DNA of 64,000 nt from positions 372,001 through 436,000 of the forward strand of contig NZ_JAFBFW010000002.1 of NCBI RefSeq assembly GCF_016909495.1, read 5' to 3'. This DNA is from Pantoea coffeiphila (GTDB lineage: Bacteria; Pseudomonadota; Gammaproteobacteria; Enterobacterales; Enterobacteriaceae). The notes beneath the pieces are model-generated. The model did no database searches and was not told the DNA's origin. It saw only the letters and a program-made list of their open reading frames with translations. Positions within the stretch are counted from its first letter, which is position 1; every line of letters begins with the position of its first letter. Shown piece by piece: positions 37,404-47,870 of this stretch. The translations under genes were made by a program, and so were the position numbers.

Positions 37404-38543
37404 TTAGTAGAGAGAATGGCTGTTACTTTCAATCTGCTCTTTGGTCACACGACCGAACATTTTGTAGTAACACCAGATGGTGTAAGACAGGACAATTGGC
37501 ACAAAGATAATTGCCACTACGGTCATTACTCTCAGCGTCAGCAGAGTCGACGTTGCATCCCACATGGTCAGGCTGACGTTAGGTACGGTTACTGAAGGCA
37601 TGATGAATGGGAACATCGCCACGCCCGCGGTCAGGATAACGCAGGCCATCGTCAGAGAAGAGAAGACGAATGCCCAGGCTCCTTTCTCCAGACGAGAACA
37701 GAGAATCGTCAGCAGCGGCAGCACAACGCCCAGCGCAGGAATAACCCACAGTATCGGAGCGCTGTTGAAGTTCCGCATCCAGGCTCCCGCTTCATGACTC
37801 ACTTCTTTCAGTAACGGATTAGAAACGCCGTTATGATCGATAGCGGAGGTCACGACATAGCCATCAATGCCGTAGACAACCCAGACACCTGCCAGCAGGA
37901 AGCACACCATCATCACCAGTGCAGAAATCTGCGCGGTAACGCGTGAACGCAGATGCAGTTCACCCACGGTCCGCATTTGCAGATAAGTCGCCCCCTGGGT
38001 CAGGAACATCGTCAGGCTGACGATACCTGCCACCAGGCCAAACGGATTCAGCAGCTGGAAGAAGTTGCCGGTGTAGAACAGGCGCAGATCGCTATCAATA
38101 TGGAACGGCACACCCTGCAGCAGGTTACCAAACGCCACACCGATCACCAGCGGCGGCACAAAGCTACCGATGAAAATGCCCCAGTCCCACATTCCGCGCC
38201 AGCGCATGTCTTCAATTTTCGAGCGGTAATCAAACCCTACCGGACGGAAGAATAAAGACGCCAGCACCAGAATCATCGCTACGTAAAAACCGGAGAACGC
38301 TGCGGCATAGACCGTTGGCCAGGCAGCGAACAGTGCACCACCGGCGGTAATCAGCCAGACCTGGTTACCGTCCCAGTGCGGTGCAATACTGTTAATCATC
38401 ACGCGGCGCTCGGTATCGGTTTTACCCAGAATACGCGACAGCATACCCACGCCCATGTCAAAGCCTTCGGTGACGGCAAACCCAATCAGCAATACACCGA
38501 TCAGCACCCACCATACAAAACGCAATATCTCGTAAGAAAACAT
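37404..38543 (-). CDS. cydB: Cytochrome bd-I ubiquinol oxidase subunit II
   Basis: CydB is the structural partner of CydA in the high-affinity, non-proton-pumping terminal oxidase used at low oxygen. It has 379 residues, as in E. coli, with about nine membrane segments. The N-terminal FAVTEGFDMGVGML and HWDGNQVWLITAGGALFAAWP motifs are characteristic. It begins 15 bp after the cydA stop. Confidence 0.97.
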   Translation of the reverse strand: MFSYEILRFVWWVLIGVLLIGFAVTEGFDMGVGMLSRILGKTDTERRVMINSIAPHWDGNQVWLITAGGALFAAWPTVYAAAFSGFYVAMILVLASLFFRPVGFDYRSKIEDMRWRGMWDWGIFIGSFVPPLVIGVAFGNLLQGVPFHIDSDLRLFYTGNFFQLLNPFGLVAGIVSLTMFLTQGATYLQMRTVGELHLRSRVTAQISALVMMVCFLLAGVWVVYGIDGYVVTSAIDHNGVSNPLLKEVSHEAGAWMRNFNSAPILWVIPALGVVLPLLTILCSRLEKGAWAFVFSSLTMACVILTAGVAMFPFIMPSVTVPNVSLTMWDATSTLLTLRVMTVVAIIFVPIVLSYTIWCYYKMFGRVTKEQIESNSHSLY

Positions 38544-38558
38544 GTGAGAACTCCTGTC

Positions 38559-40127
38559 TTAGCGTGCCGGCTGCGAATGAGTACTGGACAGCTCATAGTG
38601 ATAGCGTCCGGTTTTCAGGCTACTCGGTCCAAGGCGGGCGAATTTAAACATCAGATACATTTCCGCGACCAGGAACAGGGTATACAGCCCGCAAATCAGC
38701 CCCATCGAGAACAACAGGTCACCAGCGGTCAGTGAGGAGTTCGCCACGGCAGTTGGCAGCACTTCACCGATTGCCCAAGGCTGACGACCGTACTCGGCAA
38801 CAAACCAGCCGGATTCGATAGCAATCCACGGCAGTGGAATACCGTAAAGAGCACATTTGAGCAGCGTTTTACAGTTACCGATACGGTTGCGAATCACTGA
38901 CCAGAATGACAGGCCGATAATCAGCAGCATCAGCACGCCACAGCCCACCATGATGCGGAAGGAGAAATAGAGCGGTGCTACGCGTGGAATTGAATCCTTG
39001 GTTGCCATCTCGATTTGCGCTTCGCTGGCATCAGTGACGTTTGGCGTATAGCGTTTGAGCAGCAGGCCATATCCGAGGTCATGTTTCGCCGCATTGAAGG
39101 CAGTACGAACAGCCGGGTCCTGGTTGCCGCTGCGCAGTTCCTGCAGCAGTTCATAGGCTTTCATCCCGTTACGGATACGGACTTCATGCTGGCCAAGCAG
39201 CTCTTTCAGACCGGTTACTTGTTTATCCACCGAACGGGTAGCAATCAGGCCCAGCGCCCAGGGAATTTGTACCGCGTATTTATTTTCCTGCGTATCCTGA
39301 TCGGGAATACCAAACAGGGTAAACGCAGCAGGAGCCGGCTGGGTTTCCCACTCGGCCTCTATCGCCGCCAGTTTAGTTTTCTGTACGTCACCAATTTCAT
39401 AACCGGATTCATCACCCAGTACGATAACCGACAGAATAGCGGCCATACCGAAGCTGGCTGCAATCGCGAATGAGCGTTTAGCAAATGCCAGATCGCGGCC
39501 ACGAAGCAGATAGTAAGAACTGATACCGAGGATAAACATCGCGCCGCAGGTGTAACCCGCAGCAACGGTATGAACGAATTTAACCTGAGCGACCGGGTTC
39601 AGCACCAGCTCAGAGAAGCTGACCATTTCCATACGCATGGTTTCGAAGTTAAATTCTGAGGCAATCGGGTTCTGCATCCAGCCGTTGGCGACCAGAATCC
39701 ACAGTGCAGAAAGGTTTGATCCCAGCGCAACCAGCCAGGTCACAGCCATATGCTGCACTTTACCCAGACGATCCCAACCGAAGAAGAACAGGCCGACAAA
39801 GGTCGATTCGAGGAAGAACGCCATCAGGCCTTCGATCGCCAGCGGCGCACCGAAGATATCGCCTACGTAGTGAGAGTAATAGGACCAGTTGGTACCGAAC
39901 TGGAACTCCATGGTGAGTCCTGTTGCGACGCCAAGAGCAAAGTTAATCCCAAACAACTTGCCCCAGAACTTAGTCATATCCTTATAGATTTGCTTACCTG
40001 AAAGCACATATACCGTTTCCATTATTGCCAGCAGAAACGCCATACCCAGCGTTAATGGTACAAACAGGAAGTGATACATGGCAGTCAAGGCAAACTGTAA
40101 CCGCGACAGTTCGACAATATCCAACAT
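38559..40127 (-). CDS. cydA: Cytochrome bd-I ubiquinol oxidase subunit I
   Basis: CydA binds ubiquinol and haems b558, b595 and d. It has 522 residues, with haem ligand H19 in [14 protein letters not shown], the GRQPW motif ([17 protein letters not shown]), and the periplasmic Q-loop including [23 protein letters not shown] precedes the ATG by 5 bases. It is first in cydABX-ybgE, downstream of a 600-bp AT-rich control region. Confidence 0.98.
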   Translation of the reverse strand: MLDIVELSRLQFALTAMYHFLFVPLTLGMAFLLAIMETVYVLSGKQIYKDMTKFWGKLFGINFALGVATGLTMEFQFGTNWSYYSHYVGDIFGAPLAIEGLMAFFLESTFVGLFFFGWDRLGKVQHMAVTWLVALGSNLSALWILVANGWMQNPIASEFNFETMRMEMVSFSELVLNPVAQVKFVHTVAAGYTCGAMFILGISSYYLLRGRDLAFAKRSFAIAASFGMAAILSVIVLGDESGYEIGDVQKTKLAAIEAEWETQPAPAAFTLFGIPDQDTQENKYAVQIPWALGLIATRSVDKQVTGLKELLGQHEVRIRNGMKAYELLQELRSGNQDPAVRTAFNAAKHDLGYGLLLKRYTPNVTDASEAQIEMATKDSIPRVAPLYFSFRIMVGCGVLMLLIIGLSFWSVIRNRIGNCKTLLKCALYGIPLPWIAIESGWFVAEYGRQPWAIGEVLPTAVANSSLTAGDLLFSMGLICGLYTLFLVAEMYLMFKFARLGPSSLKTGRYHYELSSTHSQPAR

Positions 40128-40685
40128 TTTGACTCCTTGCTCCGCTAATGGGTCGTGGCAAAAAATAATTGAGTAAATTACTCAGGTATATTCCGCTGAC
40201 CCGAAAATACATAATTATTCCTGGTATTGGTTTCAGACGCATAACAGCGCGCCTCCCGCCAGGGTGTTCTAAAAGTTAAAGACAGGTTAAAAAGCTCGGT
40301 AAGACTTGCACCAGCTATAATACGCCCCAATAGACTTATATTTAAAGGGGTTTATCACTGCATTATTGTTTTTTATATCCAGATCAAATTTCAGCACATG
40401 GCGGGCCAGAACATCCATTTGATATAGCGCAATTTATACCAAAATTGACAAATTCTTCCAGTTAAATACCTGGTAAATAACTCGCGTTTTTTTGATCTAA
40501 AATAATATTTAGACCATTAACAAATGGTAGCGAAGGCAGTGTTGTTAATTATTTGTACCTTATATTTACGTAACAGTTAAACATTAAGGTAATATGATGG
40601 GCAATTTAAGACATGACGAGAAATATTATATTAAATAATAAATAAGCCATTTTTTGATGAACTGCTTAAAGCCTGGCAGAGGATC
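40128..40685 (-). promoter_or_regulatory. cydA upstream control region with ArcA-type site
   Basis: This AT-rich interval has no credible gene; E. coli carries the mng genes between sucD and cydA. TGTTAATTAT at 40543-40552 is a perfect match to a recalled ArcA core (WGTTAATTAW), and an FNR-like TTGATATAGCGCAA (8 of 10) lies at 40419-40432. Oxygen control of cydA by ArcA and FNR is established in E. coli; the sites here are predictions. Confidence 0.55.
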
Positions 40686-40711
40686 AAAAAAAAGGCCACC
40701 CGAAGGTGGCC
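40686..40711 (-). terminator. Terminator of the sdh-suc operon
   Basis: On the minus strand GGCCACC-TTCG-GGTGGCC is followed by eight T. It lies 23 bp past the sucD stop and ends the sdhCDAB-sucABCD transcript. Confidence 0.93.
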
Positions 40712-40733
40712 AATATGTCGAGTTTTTTTAACG

Positions 40734-41609
40734 TTATTTCTGTGGCAGAACGGCTTTAACCGCATCGCCGATGTCAGCCAGGCTGCGTACAGTTTTAACA
40801 CCGGCCGCTTCCAGAGCTGCAAATTTCTCGTCAGCAGTACCTTTACCACCGGCGATGATCGCACCGGCGTGGCCCATACGCTTGCCCTTCGGCGCAGTAA
40901 CACCAGCAATGTAGCCAACAACAGGTTTGGTGACGTGTTCTTTGATGAACGCTGCGGCTTCTTCTTCAGCGCTGCCGCCGATTTCACCGATCATCACGAT
41001 CGCTTCAGTCTGCGGATCGTCCTGGAACAGCTTCAGAATATCAATGAAGTTAGAGCCAGGAATTGGGTCACCGCCGATACCGACGCAGGTAGACTGGCCG
41101 TAGCCGATATCAGTCGTTTGCTTAACGGCTTCATAAGTCAGTGTACCGGAACGTGAAACGATACCGATACGACCCGGCTGGTGAATGTGACCAGGCATGA
41201 TGCCGATCTTACATTCGCCTGGGGTGATAACGCCCGGACAGTTAGGACCGATCATGCGCACACCGGCTTCGTCCAGCTTCACCTTCACGGTCAGCATATC
41301 CAGCGTCGGAATACCTTCGGTGATGGTGATAATCAGTTTGATACCGGCATCGATAGCTTCCAGGATACCGTCCTTACAGAACGGAGCCGGAACATAGATA
41401 ACAGATGCGGTTGCGCCTGTCGCTTCTACGGCTTCGCGCACGGTGTTAAATACCGGCAGACCCAGGTGCTCAGTACCGCCTTTACCTGGCGTTACGCCGC
41501 CAACCAGCTGCGTACCATAGGCCAGCGCCTGTTCGGAGTGGAAGGTACCCTGACCGCCGGTGAAACCCTGGCAGATCACTTTGGTGTTTTTATCGATCAG
41601 AATTGACAT
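40734..41609 (-). CDS. sucD: Succinyl-CoA synthetase alpha subunit
   Basis: SucCD makes succinate and ATP from succinyl-CoA. The 291-residue alpha subunit carries the phosphorylated histidine in [16 protein letters not shown], the CoA site [13 protein letters not shown], and [17 protein letters not shown]. The ATG overlaps the sucC stop (TAATG). It is the last gene of the operon, followed by an intrinsic terminator. Confidence 0.97.
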   Translation of the reverse strand: MSILIDKNTKVICQGFTGGQGTFHSEQALAYGTQLVGGVTPGKGGTEHLGLPVFNTVREAVEATGATASVIYVPAPFCKDGILEAIDAGIKLIITITEGIPTLDMLTVKVKLDEAGVRMIGPNCPGVITPGECKIGIMPGHIHQPGRIGIVSRSGTLTYEAVKQTTDIGYGQSTCVGIGGDPIPGSNFIDILKLFQDDPQTEAIVMIGEIGGSAEEEAAAFIKEHVTKPVVGYIAGVTAPKGKRMGHAGAIIAGGKGTADEKFAALEAAGVKTVRSLADIGDAVKAVLPQK

Positions 41610-42775
41610 TATTTACCCTCCGCTGCGGCAACAACGCGCTGCGCCGCGTCACTCAGGCTGGTTGCTGCAATAATATTCAGGCCGCTGTCTGCCAGTTTTT
41701 TGGCACCCAGTTCAGCATTGTTACCTTCCAGACGCACAACAACCGGTACGTTTACACCCACTTCCGCCACAGCACCGATGATACCGTCAGCGATCAGGTC
41801 ACAGCGAACAATGCCGCCGAAGATGTTCACGAATACTGCTTTCACTGCGTCATCGGACAGAATGATTTTGAACGCTTCGGTCACGCGTTCTTTGGTTGCG
41901 CCACCGCCAACGTCCAGGAAGTTAGCAGGCTGGCCGCCGCTCAGCTTAACGATGTCCATGGTACCCATCGCCAGACCTGCGCCGTTAACCATACAGCCGA
42001 TGTTGCCTTCCAGCGCCACGTAGTTCAGTTCCCACTGCGCTGCGTGTGCTTCACGGGAATCTTCCTGGCTCGGGTCACGCATTTCGCGCAGCTCAGGCTG
42101 ACGGAACATCGCGTTACCATCGGCAGTCAGTTTGCCGTCCAGGCAGACCAGATCACCCTGCTTGGTGATCACCAGCGGGTTGATCTCAACCAGTGCCAGA
42201 TCGCGCTCCAGGAACAGCGTTGCCAGACCCATGAAGATTTTGGTGAACTGCCCAATTTGCTTACCGGTCAGGCCCAGTTTAAAGGCCAGCTCGCGACCCT
42301 GGAAAGGCTGCGGGCCAGTCAGTGGGTCCAGCGCCATTTTATGAATCAGGTGCGGGGTTTCTTCCGCCACTTTTTCAATTTCCACGCCGCCTTCGGTCGA
42401 CGCCATAAACACAACGCGACGCGTTGCACGGTCAACCACTGCACCCAGATACAGCTCCTGGTCGATGTCGGTCGCCGCTTCAACCAGAATCTGGTTTACC
42501 GGCTGGCCGTTAGCATCTGTCTGGTAAGTAACCAGGTTTTTGCCCAACCAGTTTTCAGCGAAAGCACGAATGTCTTCCTTGCTGTTAACCACTTTCACAC
42601 CGCCCGCTTTACCGCGGCCACCGGCATGAACCTGACATTTCACTACCCACGGACCGGCGCCGATTTTAGAGGCGGCTTCTTCTGCTTCACGTGGCGTGGT
42701 GCAGGCATAACCGGTTGGTGCCGGTAAGCCATACCGTGCAAACAACTGTTTTGCCTGATATTCGTGTAAGTTCAT
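41609..42775 (-). CDS. sucC: Succinyl-CoA synthetase beta subunit
   Basis: The beta subunit binds nucleotide through its ATP-grasp domain and holds the succinate site. It has 388 residues, starts [20 protein letters not shown], and has [30 protein letters not shown] and [18 protein letters not shown]. It lies 91 bp after sucB; that gap has two hairpins. Confidence 0.97.
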   Translation of the reverse strand: MNLHEYQAKQLFARYGLPAPTGYACTTPREAEEAASKIGAGPWVVKCQVHAGGRGKAGGVKVVNSKEDIRAFAENWLGKNLVTYQTDANGQPVNQILVEAATDIDQELYLGAVVDRATRRVVFMASTEGGVEIEKVAEETPHLIHKMALDPLTGPQPFQGRELAFKLGLTGKQIGQFTKIFMGLATLFLERDLALVEINPLVITKQGDLVCLDGKLTADGNAMFRQPELREMRDPSQEDSREAHAAQWELNYVALEGNIGCMVNGAGLAMGTMDIVKLSGGQPANFLDVGGGATKERVTEAFKIILSDDAVKAVFVNIFGGIVRCDLIADGIIGAVAEVGVNVPVVVRLEGNNAELGAKKLADSGLNIIAATSLSDAAQRVVAAAEGK

Positions 42776-42806
42776 GATGTTCTATCCATTCAGGTCTGAA
42801 AAGACT

Positions 42807-42856
42807 TAGCCGTCAGCAACGGCTACACATAGGATGGGTGCGGCACAGGGCCGCAC
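42807..42856 (-). other. Two adjacent hairpins between sucB and sucC
   Basis: TAGCCGT-CAGCA-ACGGCTA (42807-42825) and GTGCGGC-ACAGG-GCCGCAC (42838-42856) are perfect 7-bp stems. Neither has a U-run, so they are more likely RNA stabilisers or partial attenuators than terminators. Confidence 0.6.
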
Positions 42857-42866
42857 GCCAGGGGTT

Positions 42867-44087
42867 TTAAACGTCCAGCAGCAGACGAGCCGGATCTTCC
42901 AGCAGCTCTTTAATCGCCACCAGATAGCCGACAGATTCGCGGCCATCAATCAGACGGTGATCGTACGAGAGCGCCAGATACATCATTGGCTGAATCACAA
43001 CCTGACCGTTTACCGCCATAGGGCGATCTTTAATGGCGTGCATGCCAAGAATCGCACTCTGTGGTGGGTTGATAATCGGCGTAGACATCAGTGAGCCAAA
43101 GACGCCGCCGTTGGTAATAGTGAAGTTACCGCCAGTCAGTTCATCTACGGTCAGCTTACCGTCACGGCCTTTCACGGCCAGTTCTTTAATTTTCTTCTCG
43201 ATGTCCGCCATGCTCAGGGCATCAACATCCTTCAGAACCGGAGTCACCAGACCACGCGGGGTGGATACCGCAATGCTGACGTCGAAGTAGTTGTGGTAAA
43301 CCACATCTTCGCCGTCGATTGAGGCGTTCACTTCCGGATAACGCTTCAGCGCTTCTACCACGGCTTTGATGTAGAAGGACATGAAGCCCAGACGCACGCC
43401 GTGGCGTTTTTCGAAGGCATCACCGTACTGCTTACGCAGCGCCATGATTGGCTGCATGTTGACTTCGTTAAAGGTAGTCAGCATGGCGGTGCTGTTTTTC
43501 GCCTGCAGCAGACGCTCGGCTACGCGTTTACGCAGACGAGTCATCGGCACGCGTTTTTCACTGCGGTTGCCCAGCGAACTGGCAGGAGCAGCGTCAGCGG
43601 CTTTTGGCTCGGCGGCTTTCGGAGCCGAAGCCTTAGCCAGATGTTTCTCCACATCTTCACGAGTCAGACGACCACCGACTCCGCTACCCTTGATTGCTGC
43701 GGCATCCAGGTTGTGCTCAGCGATCAGGCGACGAATCGCCGGGCTCAGAGCATCGTTACTCTCTTCTTCCAGAGAAGCGCTCTGACGCTGTGCCGGAGTT
43801 GACTCTTTGCTGTCGGCTTTCGCAGACGTTTCTTTGCCCGCGCTATTGCCCTCTTTCAGGCGACCCAACACCTGACGAGACGTTACGGTTGCGCCTTCAT
43901 CTTCAACGATCGCTTCCAGTACGCCGTCTGCTGAAGCAGGAACTTCCAGAATCACTTTGTCAGTTTCGATCTCGACCAGCACTTCATCGCGCTGAACGCT
44001 GTCGCCAGGTTTTTTATGCCAGGTTGCAACAGTCGCATCAGCAACGGATTCTGGCAGATCGGGAACAAGAATCTCTACACTACTCAT
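42867..44087 (-). CDS. sucB: Dihydrolipoyllysine succinyltransferase (E2 of 2-oxoglutarate dehydrogenase)
   Basis: SucB forms the core of the 2-oxoglutarate dehydrogenase complex and passes succinyl groups to CoA. The 406-residue protein has one lipoyl domain with K44 in [12 protein letters not shown], an Ala/Pro/Ser-rich linker, the peripheral-subunit-binding domain ([22 protein letters not shown]), and the catalytic domain ending [16 protein letters not shown]. It starts 14 bp after sucA. Confidence 0.97.
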   Translation of the reverse strand: MSSVEILVPDLPESVADATVATWHKKPGDSVQRDEVLVEIETDKVILEVPASADGVLEAIVEDEGATVTSRQVLGRLKEGNSAGKETSAKADSKESTPAQRQSASLEEESNDALSPAIRRLIAEHNLDAAAIKGSGVGGRLTREDVEKHLAKASAPKAAEPKAADAAPASSLGNRSEKRVPMTRLRKRVAERLLQAKNSTAMLTTFNEVNMQPIMALRKQYGDAFEKRHGVRLGFMSFYIKAVVEALKRYPEVNASIDGEDVVYHNYFDVSIAVSTPRGLVTPVLKDVDALSMADIEKKIKELAVKGRDGKLTVDELTGGNFTITNGGVFGSLMSTPIINPPQSAILGMHAIKDRPMAVNGQVVIQPMMYLALSYDHRLIDGRESVGYLVAIKELLEDPARLLLDV

Positions 44088-44101
44088 TATTTTTCCTTAA
44101 T

Positions 44102-46909
44102 TTATTCAACGTTCAGCGCGTCATCAACCAGATCTTGCTGCTGCTTCTGGTGAACGGACATATAGCCAACTGCCGGCGATGCAGATGCGGGACGACCGGC
44201 ATAACGTAATGAAGCCCCAAACGGCACGACTTCGCGGAAATGATGCTGACTGCAGTACCATGCACCCTGATTCAGAGGCTCTTCCTGACACCAGACAAAA
44301 TCATGCACGTGGGCGTACTGCTGCAGAATATCCTGTACCGCTTTGTGCGGGAACGGATACAGCTGCTCGATACGTACGATAGCCACGTTGGTTTGCTCGT
44401 TTTTGCGACGTTTTTCCAGCAGGTCGTAATAAACCTTACCGGAACACAGCACAACGCGCTTCACGCCCTGCGGATCAAGCTCATCGATTTCACCGATAGC
44501 AGGCTGGAAGCCGCCGTTAGCCAGTTCTTCCAGAGAAGATACCGCCAGCGGATGACGCAGCAATGACTTCGGTGACATCACCACCAGCGGACGGCGCATA
44601 CCGCGCAGCGCCTGGCGACGCAGCATGTGATAAACCTGAGCCGGTGTAGACGGCACGCAAACCTGCATATTCTGCTCAGCACAAAGTTGCAGATAACGCT
44701 CCAGGCGCGCGGAGGAGTGCTCCGGTCCCTGACCTTCATAGCCGTGCGGCAGCAGCATCACCAGGCCACACATACGGCCCCACTTCTGCTCGCCGGAACT
44801 GATGAACTGATCGATTACCACCTGAGCACCGTTGGCGAAGTCGCCAAACTGCGCTTCCCAGATGGTCAGGGTACGAGGTTCTGCTGTGGCATAACCATAT
44901 TCAAAGGCCAGTACCGCTTCTTCTGAGAGTACAGAGTCCCAGACTTTGAAGGTCCCTTGCCCATTGTGTACATGCTGCAGTGGGGTGTAGGTAGAACCAT
45001 TAGCCTGGTTGTGGATCACCGCATGGCGATGGAAGAAGGTACCGCGCCCCATATCCTCACCGGACAGACGGCATGGGATGCCCTCATCAACCAGCGTGGC
45101 GTAGGCAAGGTTTTCAGCTGCGCCCCAGTCGAACAGTTTATTACCCGCGGCCATTTCGGCACGGTCGTTATAAATTTTCGCTACGCGCGACTGCATTTCA
45201 ACCGCTTCCGGCACCGTACTGATGCGCTTAGCCAGTTCCTGCAGACGCTTCAGCTCTGTGGTTTCCGGATATTTCTCGTCCCACTCGTGGTTAAGATAAG
45301 GAGACCAGGTAAAGGAGTGCAGGCTCATCGGACGCCACTCAGGCACCACGCATTCACCGGCATCCAGAGCATCACGGTACAGATTGACCATTTCCGTGGC
45401 ATCTTCCAGGCTGGCGACCTTCTCGGCTTCCAGCTTGTCAGCATAGAGTTTACGCGGCGTAGGGTGTTTCTTGATTTTCTGGTACATCACCGGCTGCGTC
45501 GCACTTGGCTCATCAGCTTCGTTGTGGCCGTGACGGCGATAGCAAACCAGATCGATAAAGACGTCGCGTTTGAAGGTGTTACGGAAATCCAACGCCAGAC
45601 GAGTGACAAAGGCAACGGCTTCCGGATCGTCCGCGTTTACGTGGAAAATCGGTGCCAGCACCATTTTACCGATATCGGTACAGTACTGAGTCGAACGGGC
45701 ATCTTTCGGGTTTGAGGTGGTGAAACCAATCTGGTTGTTGATCACGATACGTACGGTACCGCCCACTTCATAACCACGAGCCTGCGACATGTTCAGGGTT
45801 TCCTGCACCACGCCCTGCCCGGTGACGGCTGCATCGCCGTGAATGGTAATCGGCAGTACTTTATTGCTGCTCGGCTCATCAAGACGATCGAGGCGCGCGC
45901 GAACGGAGCCCATAACTACCGGGCTAACGATCTCCAGGTGCGAAGGGTTAAAGGCCAGCGCCAGGTGCACGCTGCCACCCTCTGTTTCAACGTCAGAGGA
46001 GAAGCCCATATGGTACTTAACGTCGCCGGTACCCAGATGTTCTTTATGCTTGCCGGAGAACTCGTCGAACAGTTCCTGCGGCCTTTTGCCCAGCACGTTG
46101 ATCAGCACGTTAAGACGTCCGCGGTGCGCCATACCCAGCACCACTTCACGCGTGCCGCTCTTACCGGCATGACGGATCATCTCATTGAGCATTGGCACCA
46201 GTGCATCGCCGCCTTCCAGTGAGAAGCGTTTAGCACCCGGGAATTTCGCCCCCAGATAGCGCTCCAGACCTTCTGCTGCGGTCAGCTGCTTGAGGAAGCC
46301 TTTCTTCTCTTCTGGAGAGAACGAAGCGCGCCCCATCACCGACTCAAGACGCTGCTGAATCCAGCGCTTCTCATCGGTATTGGTGATATGCATATACTCA
46401 GCGCCGATTGAACCGCAGTAGGTTTGCTTCAGTGCTGCATACAGGTCGGCAAGCTTCATGGTGTCTTTGCCGATGGCAAAAGAACCGACGTTGAAGCTTT
46501 CCTGGAAATCGGCCTCACTTAATCCATGATACGCAGGATCAAGATCCGGAACCGTCTCCAGCTTCCATAGCCCTAACGGATCGAGGTTGGCATGCTGATG
46601 TCCGCGGAAGCGGAAAGTATTAATCAGCTGGAGAACCTTGACCTGCTTGGCGTTGGTTTCAGGATCGCTAACGGAGGCGGTGTAACGCGATGCGTCTTTC
46701 GCCAGACGGCGGAAGTACTCGCGAGTGGAGGAATGAAATTGCTCAGGTTTAACCCCAGTACCGGGAAGCTGCTGGAAAAGAGACTTCCATGCATCATCGA
46801 CAGAGTCAGGATCGGTTAAAAAGTCCTCATAGAGTTGTTCTATGTAGGACTGGTTCGCGCCGGCCAGCCAGGAGGAGTCCAGCCAGGGTTTCATCGCGCT
46901 GTTCTGCAT
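44102..46909 (-). CDS. sucA: 2-oxoglutarate dehydrogenase E1
   Basis: SucA decarboxylates 2-oxoglutarate with thiamine diphosphate. It has 935 residues, with FRFRGHQHANLDPLG near residue 100, the ThDP region GMAHRGRLNVLINVLGK, HGDAAVTGQGVVQE and VCYRRHGHNEADEPSATQP, and the C-terminal Rossmann-like part (VKRVVLCSGKVYYDL). It follows sdhB after a structured 229-bp interval. Confidence 0.98.
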   Translation of the reverse strand: MQNSAMKPWLDSSWLAGANQSYIEQLYEDFLTDPDSVDDAWKSLFQQLPGTGVKPEQFHSSTREYFRRLAKDASRYTASVSDPETNAKQVKVLQLINTFRFRGHQHANLDPLGLWKLETVPDLDPAYHGLSEADFQESFNVGSFAIGKDTMKLADLYAALKQTYCGSIGAEYMHITNTDEKRWIQQRLESVMGRASFSPEEKKGFLKQLTAAEGLERYLGAKFPGAKRFSLEGGDALVPMLNEMIRHAGKSGTREVVLGMAHRGRLNVLINVLGKRPQELFDEFSGKHKEHLGTGDVKYHMGFSSDVETEGGSVHLALAFNPSHLEIVSPVVMGSVRARLDRLDEPSSNKVLPITIHGDAAVTGQGVVQETLNMSQARGYEVGGTVRIVINNQIGFTTSNPKDARSTQYCTDIGKMVLAPIFHVNADDPEAVAFVTRLALDFRNTFKRDVFIDLVCYRRHGHNEADEPSATQPVMYQKIKKHPTPRKLYADKLEAEKVASLEDATEMVNLYRDALDAGECVVPEWRPMSLHSFTWSPYLNHEWDEKYPETTELKRLQELAKRISTVPEAVEMQSRVAKIYNDRAEMAAGNKLFDWGAAENLAYATLVDEGIPCRLSGEDMGRGTFFHRHAVIHNQANGSTYTPLQHVHNGQGTFKVWDSVLSEEAVLAFEYGYATAEPRTLTIWEAQFGDFANGAQVVIDQFISSGEQKWGRMCGLVMLLPHGYEGQGPEHSSARLERYLQLCAEQNMQVCVPSTPAQVYHMLRRQALRGMRRPLVVMSPKSLLRHPLAVSSLEELANGGFQPAIGEIDELDPQGVKRVVLCSGKVYYDLLEKRRKNEQTNVAIVRIEQLYPFPHKAVQDILQQYAHVHDFVWCQEEPLNQGAWYCSQHHFREVVPFGASLRYAGRPASASPAVGYMSVHQKQQQDLVDDALNVE

Positions 46910-47138
46910 TGTGATCCCTTAAGCATTTTTTGCTTTTTTTCGCCGTGGTTGTTTAATGGAACCTTTGCAAGTCCCGCGCCGCGTAAACGGCTTACCGAAA
47001 TACGGTTCTTCGATACGAGCGACCGGCCCGTAAGGGAACCTTTGCAAGACGTTTCCAACAACTGCACTCTATTGGAAACATCTTACAAAGATGTCCTGTT
47101 AAAACACCGGGAACCAGAGGTTCCCGGAAACAGCACTA
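46910..47138 (-). promoter_or_regulatory. Structured sdhB-sucA intercistronic region
   Basis: In transcription order: a perfect 9-bp hairpin CCGGGAACC-TCT-GGTTCCCGG (47107-47127) followed by TGTTTT; a 7-bp ACATCTT hairpin (47078-47094); and a competing imperfect 15-bp stem (47072-47086 with 47044-47058). GGAACCTTTGCAAG occurs twice (46958-46971, 47035-47048). E. coli has internal suc promoter activity here; the RNA structures suggest attenuation or processing. Confidence 0.6.
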
Positions 47139-47855
47139 TTATGCACCACGCTGCAGCAACATCGACTTGATATGGCCGATGGCTTTGGTCGGGTTTAGCC
47201 CTTTTGGGCAGACACTGACACAGTTCATGATGCTGTGGCAGCGGAATACACTGAAAGCATCATTCAGATTATCCAGACGCGCATCGGTTTCCGTATCGCG
47301 GCTGTCAATCAGGAAACGGTACGCAGCCAGTAAACCTGCCGGGCCAATAAACTTGTCCGGGTTCCACCAGAATGACGGGCACGAGGTGGAACAGCATGCA
47401 CACAGAATACACTCATACAGGCCATCCAGTTTTTCACGCTGCTCAGGCTGCTGCAAATGCTCCCTTGCTGGTGGTTTTTTCCCATTATTCAACAGGTAAG
47501 GCTTAATCTTCTCATACTGAGCATAGAATTGCCCCATGTCTACCACCAAATCACGAATAACCGGTAATCCCGGCAGCGGGCGGATAACAATTTTCTTCTT
47601 GCCGTTGCCCAGTGCGGAAACCGGCGTGATGCAGGCCAGACCGTTTTTACCGTTCATGTTGATACCGTCAGAACCACATACCCCTTCACGGCACGAACGG
47701 CGGAAGGCTAATGTCGGATCTTTCTCTTTCAGACGCATCAGCGCATCCAGCAGCATCATGTCGCGGCCTTCTTCAGACTCCAGCGTGTAATCCTGCATCC
47801 GCGGAGCATCATCGACATCCGGGTTGTAACGATAGATGGAAAATTCGAGTCTCAT
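47139..47855 (-). CDS. sdhB: Succinate dehydrogenase iron-sulfur subunit
   Basis: SdhB carries electrons from SdhA to the membrane quinone site through [2Fe-2S], [4Fe-4S] and [3Fe-4S] clusters. It has 238 residues, with CREGVCGSDGINMNGKNGLAC for the first cluster, CILCACCSTSCPSFWWNPDKF and CHSIMNCVSVCPKGLNPT for the others. It lies 15 bp after sdhA. Confidence 0.98.
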   Translation of the reverse strand: MRLEFSIYRYNPDVDDAPRMQDYTLESEEGRDMMLLDALMRLKEKDPTLAFRRSCREGVCGSDGINMNGKNGLACITPVSALGNGKKKIVIRPLPGLPVIRDLVVDMGQFYAQYEKIKPYLLNNGKKPPAREHLQQPEQREKLDGLYECILCACCSTSCPSFWWNPDKFIGPAGLLAAYRFLIDSRDTETDARLDNLNDAFSVFRCHSIMNCVSVCPKGLNPTKAIGHIKSMLLQRGA

Positions 47856-47870
47856 GTGTTTCTCCGCAAA

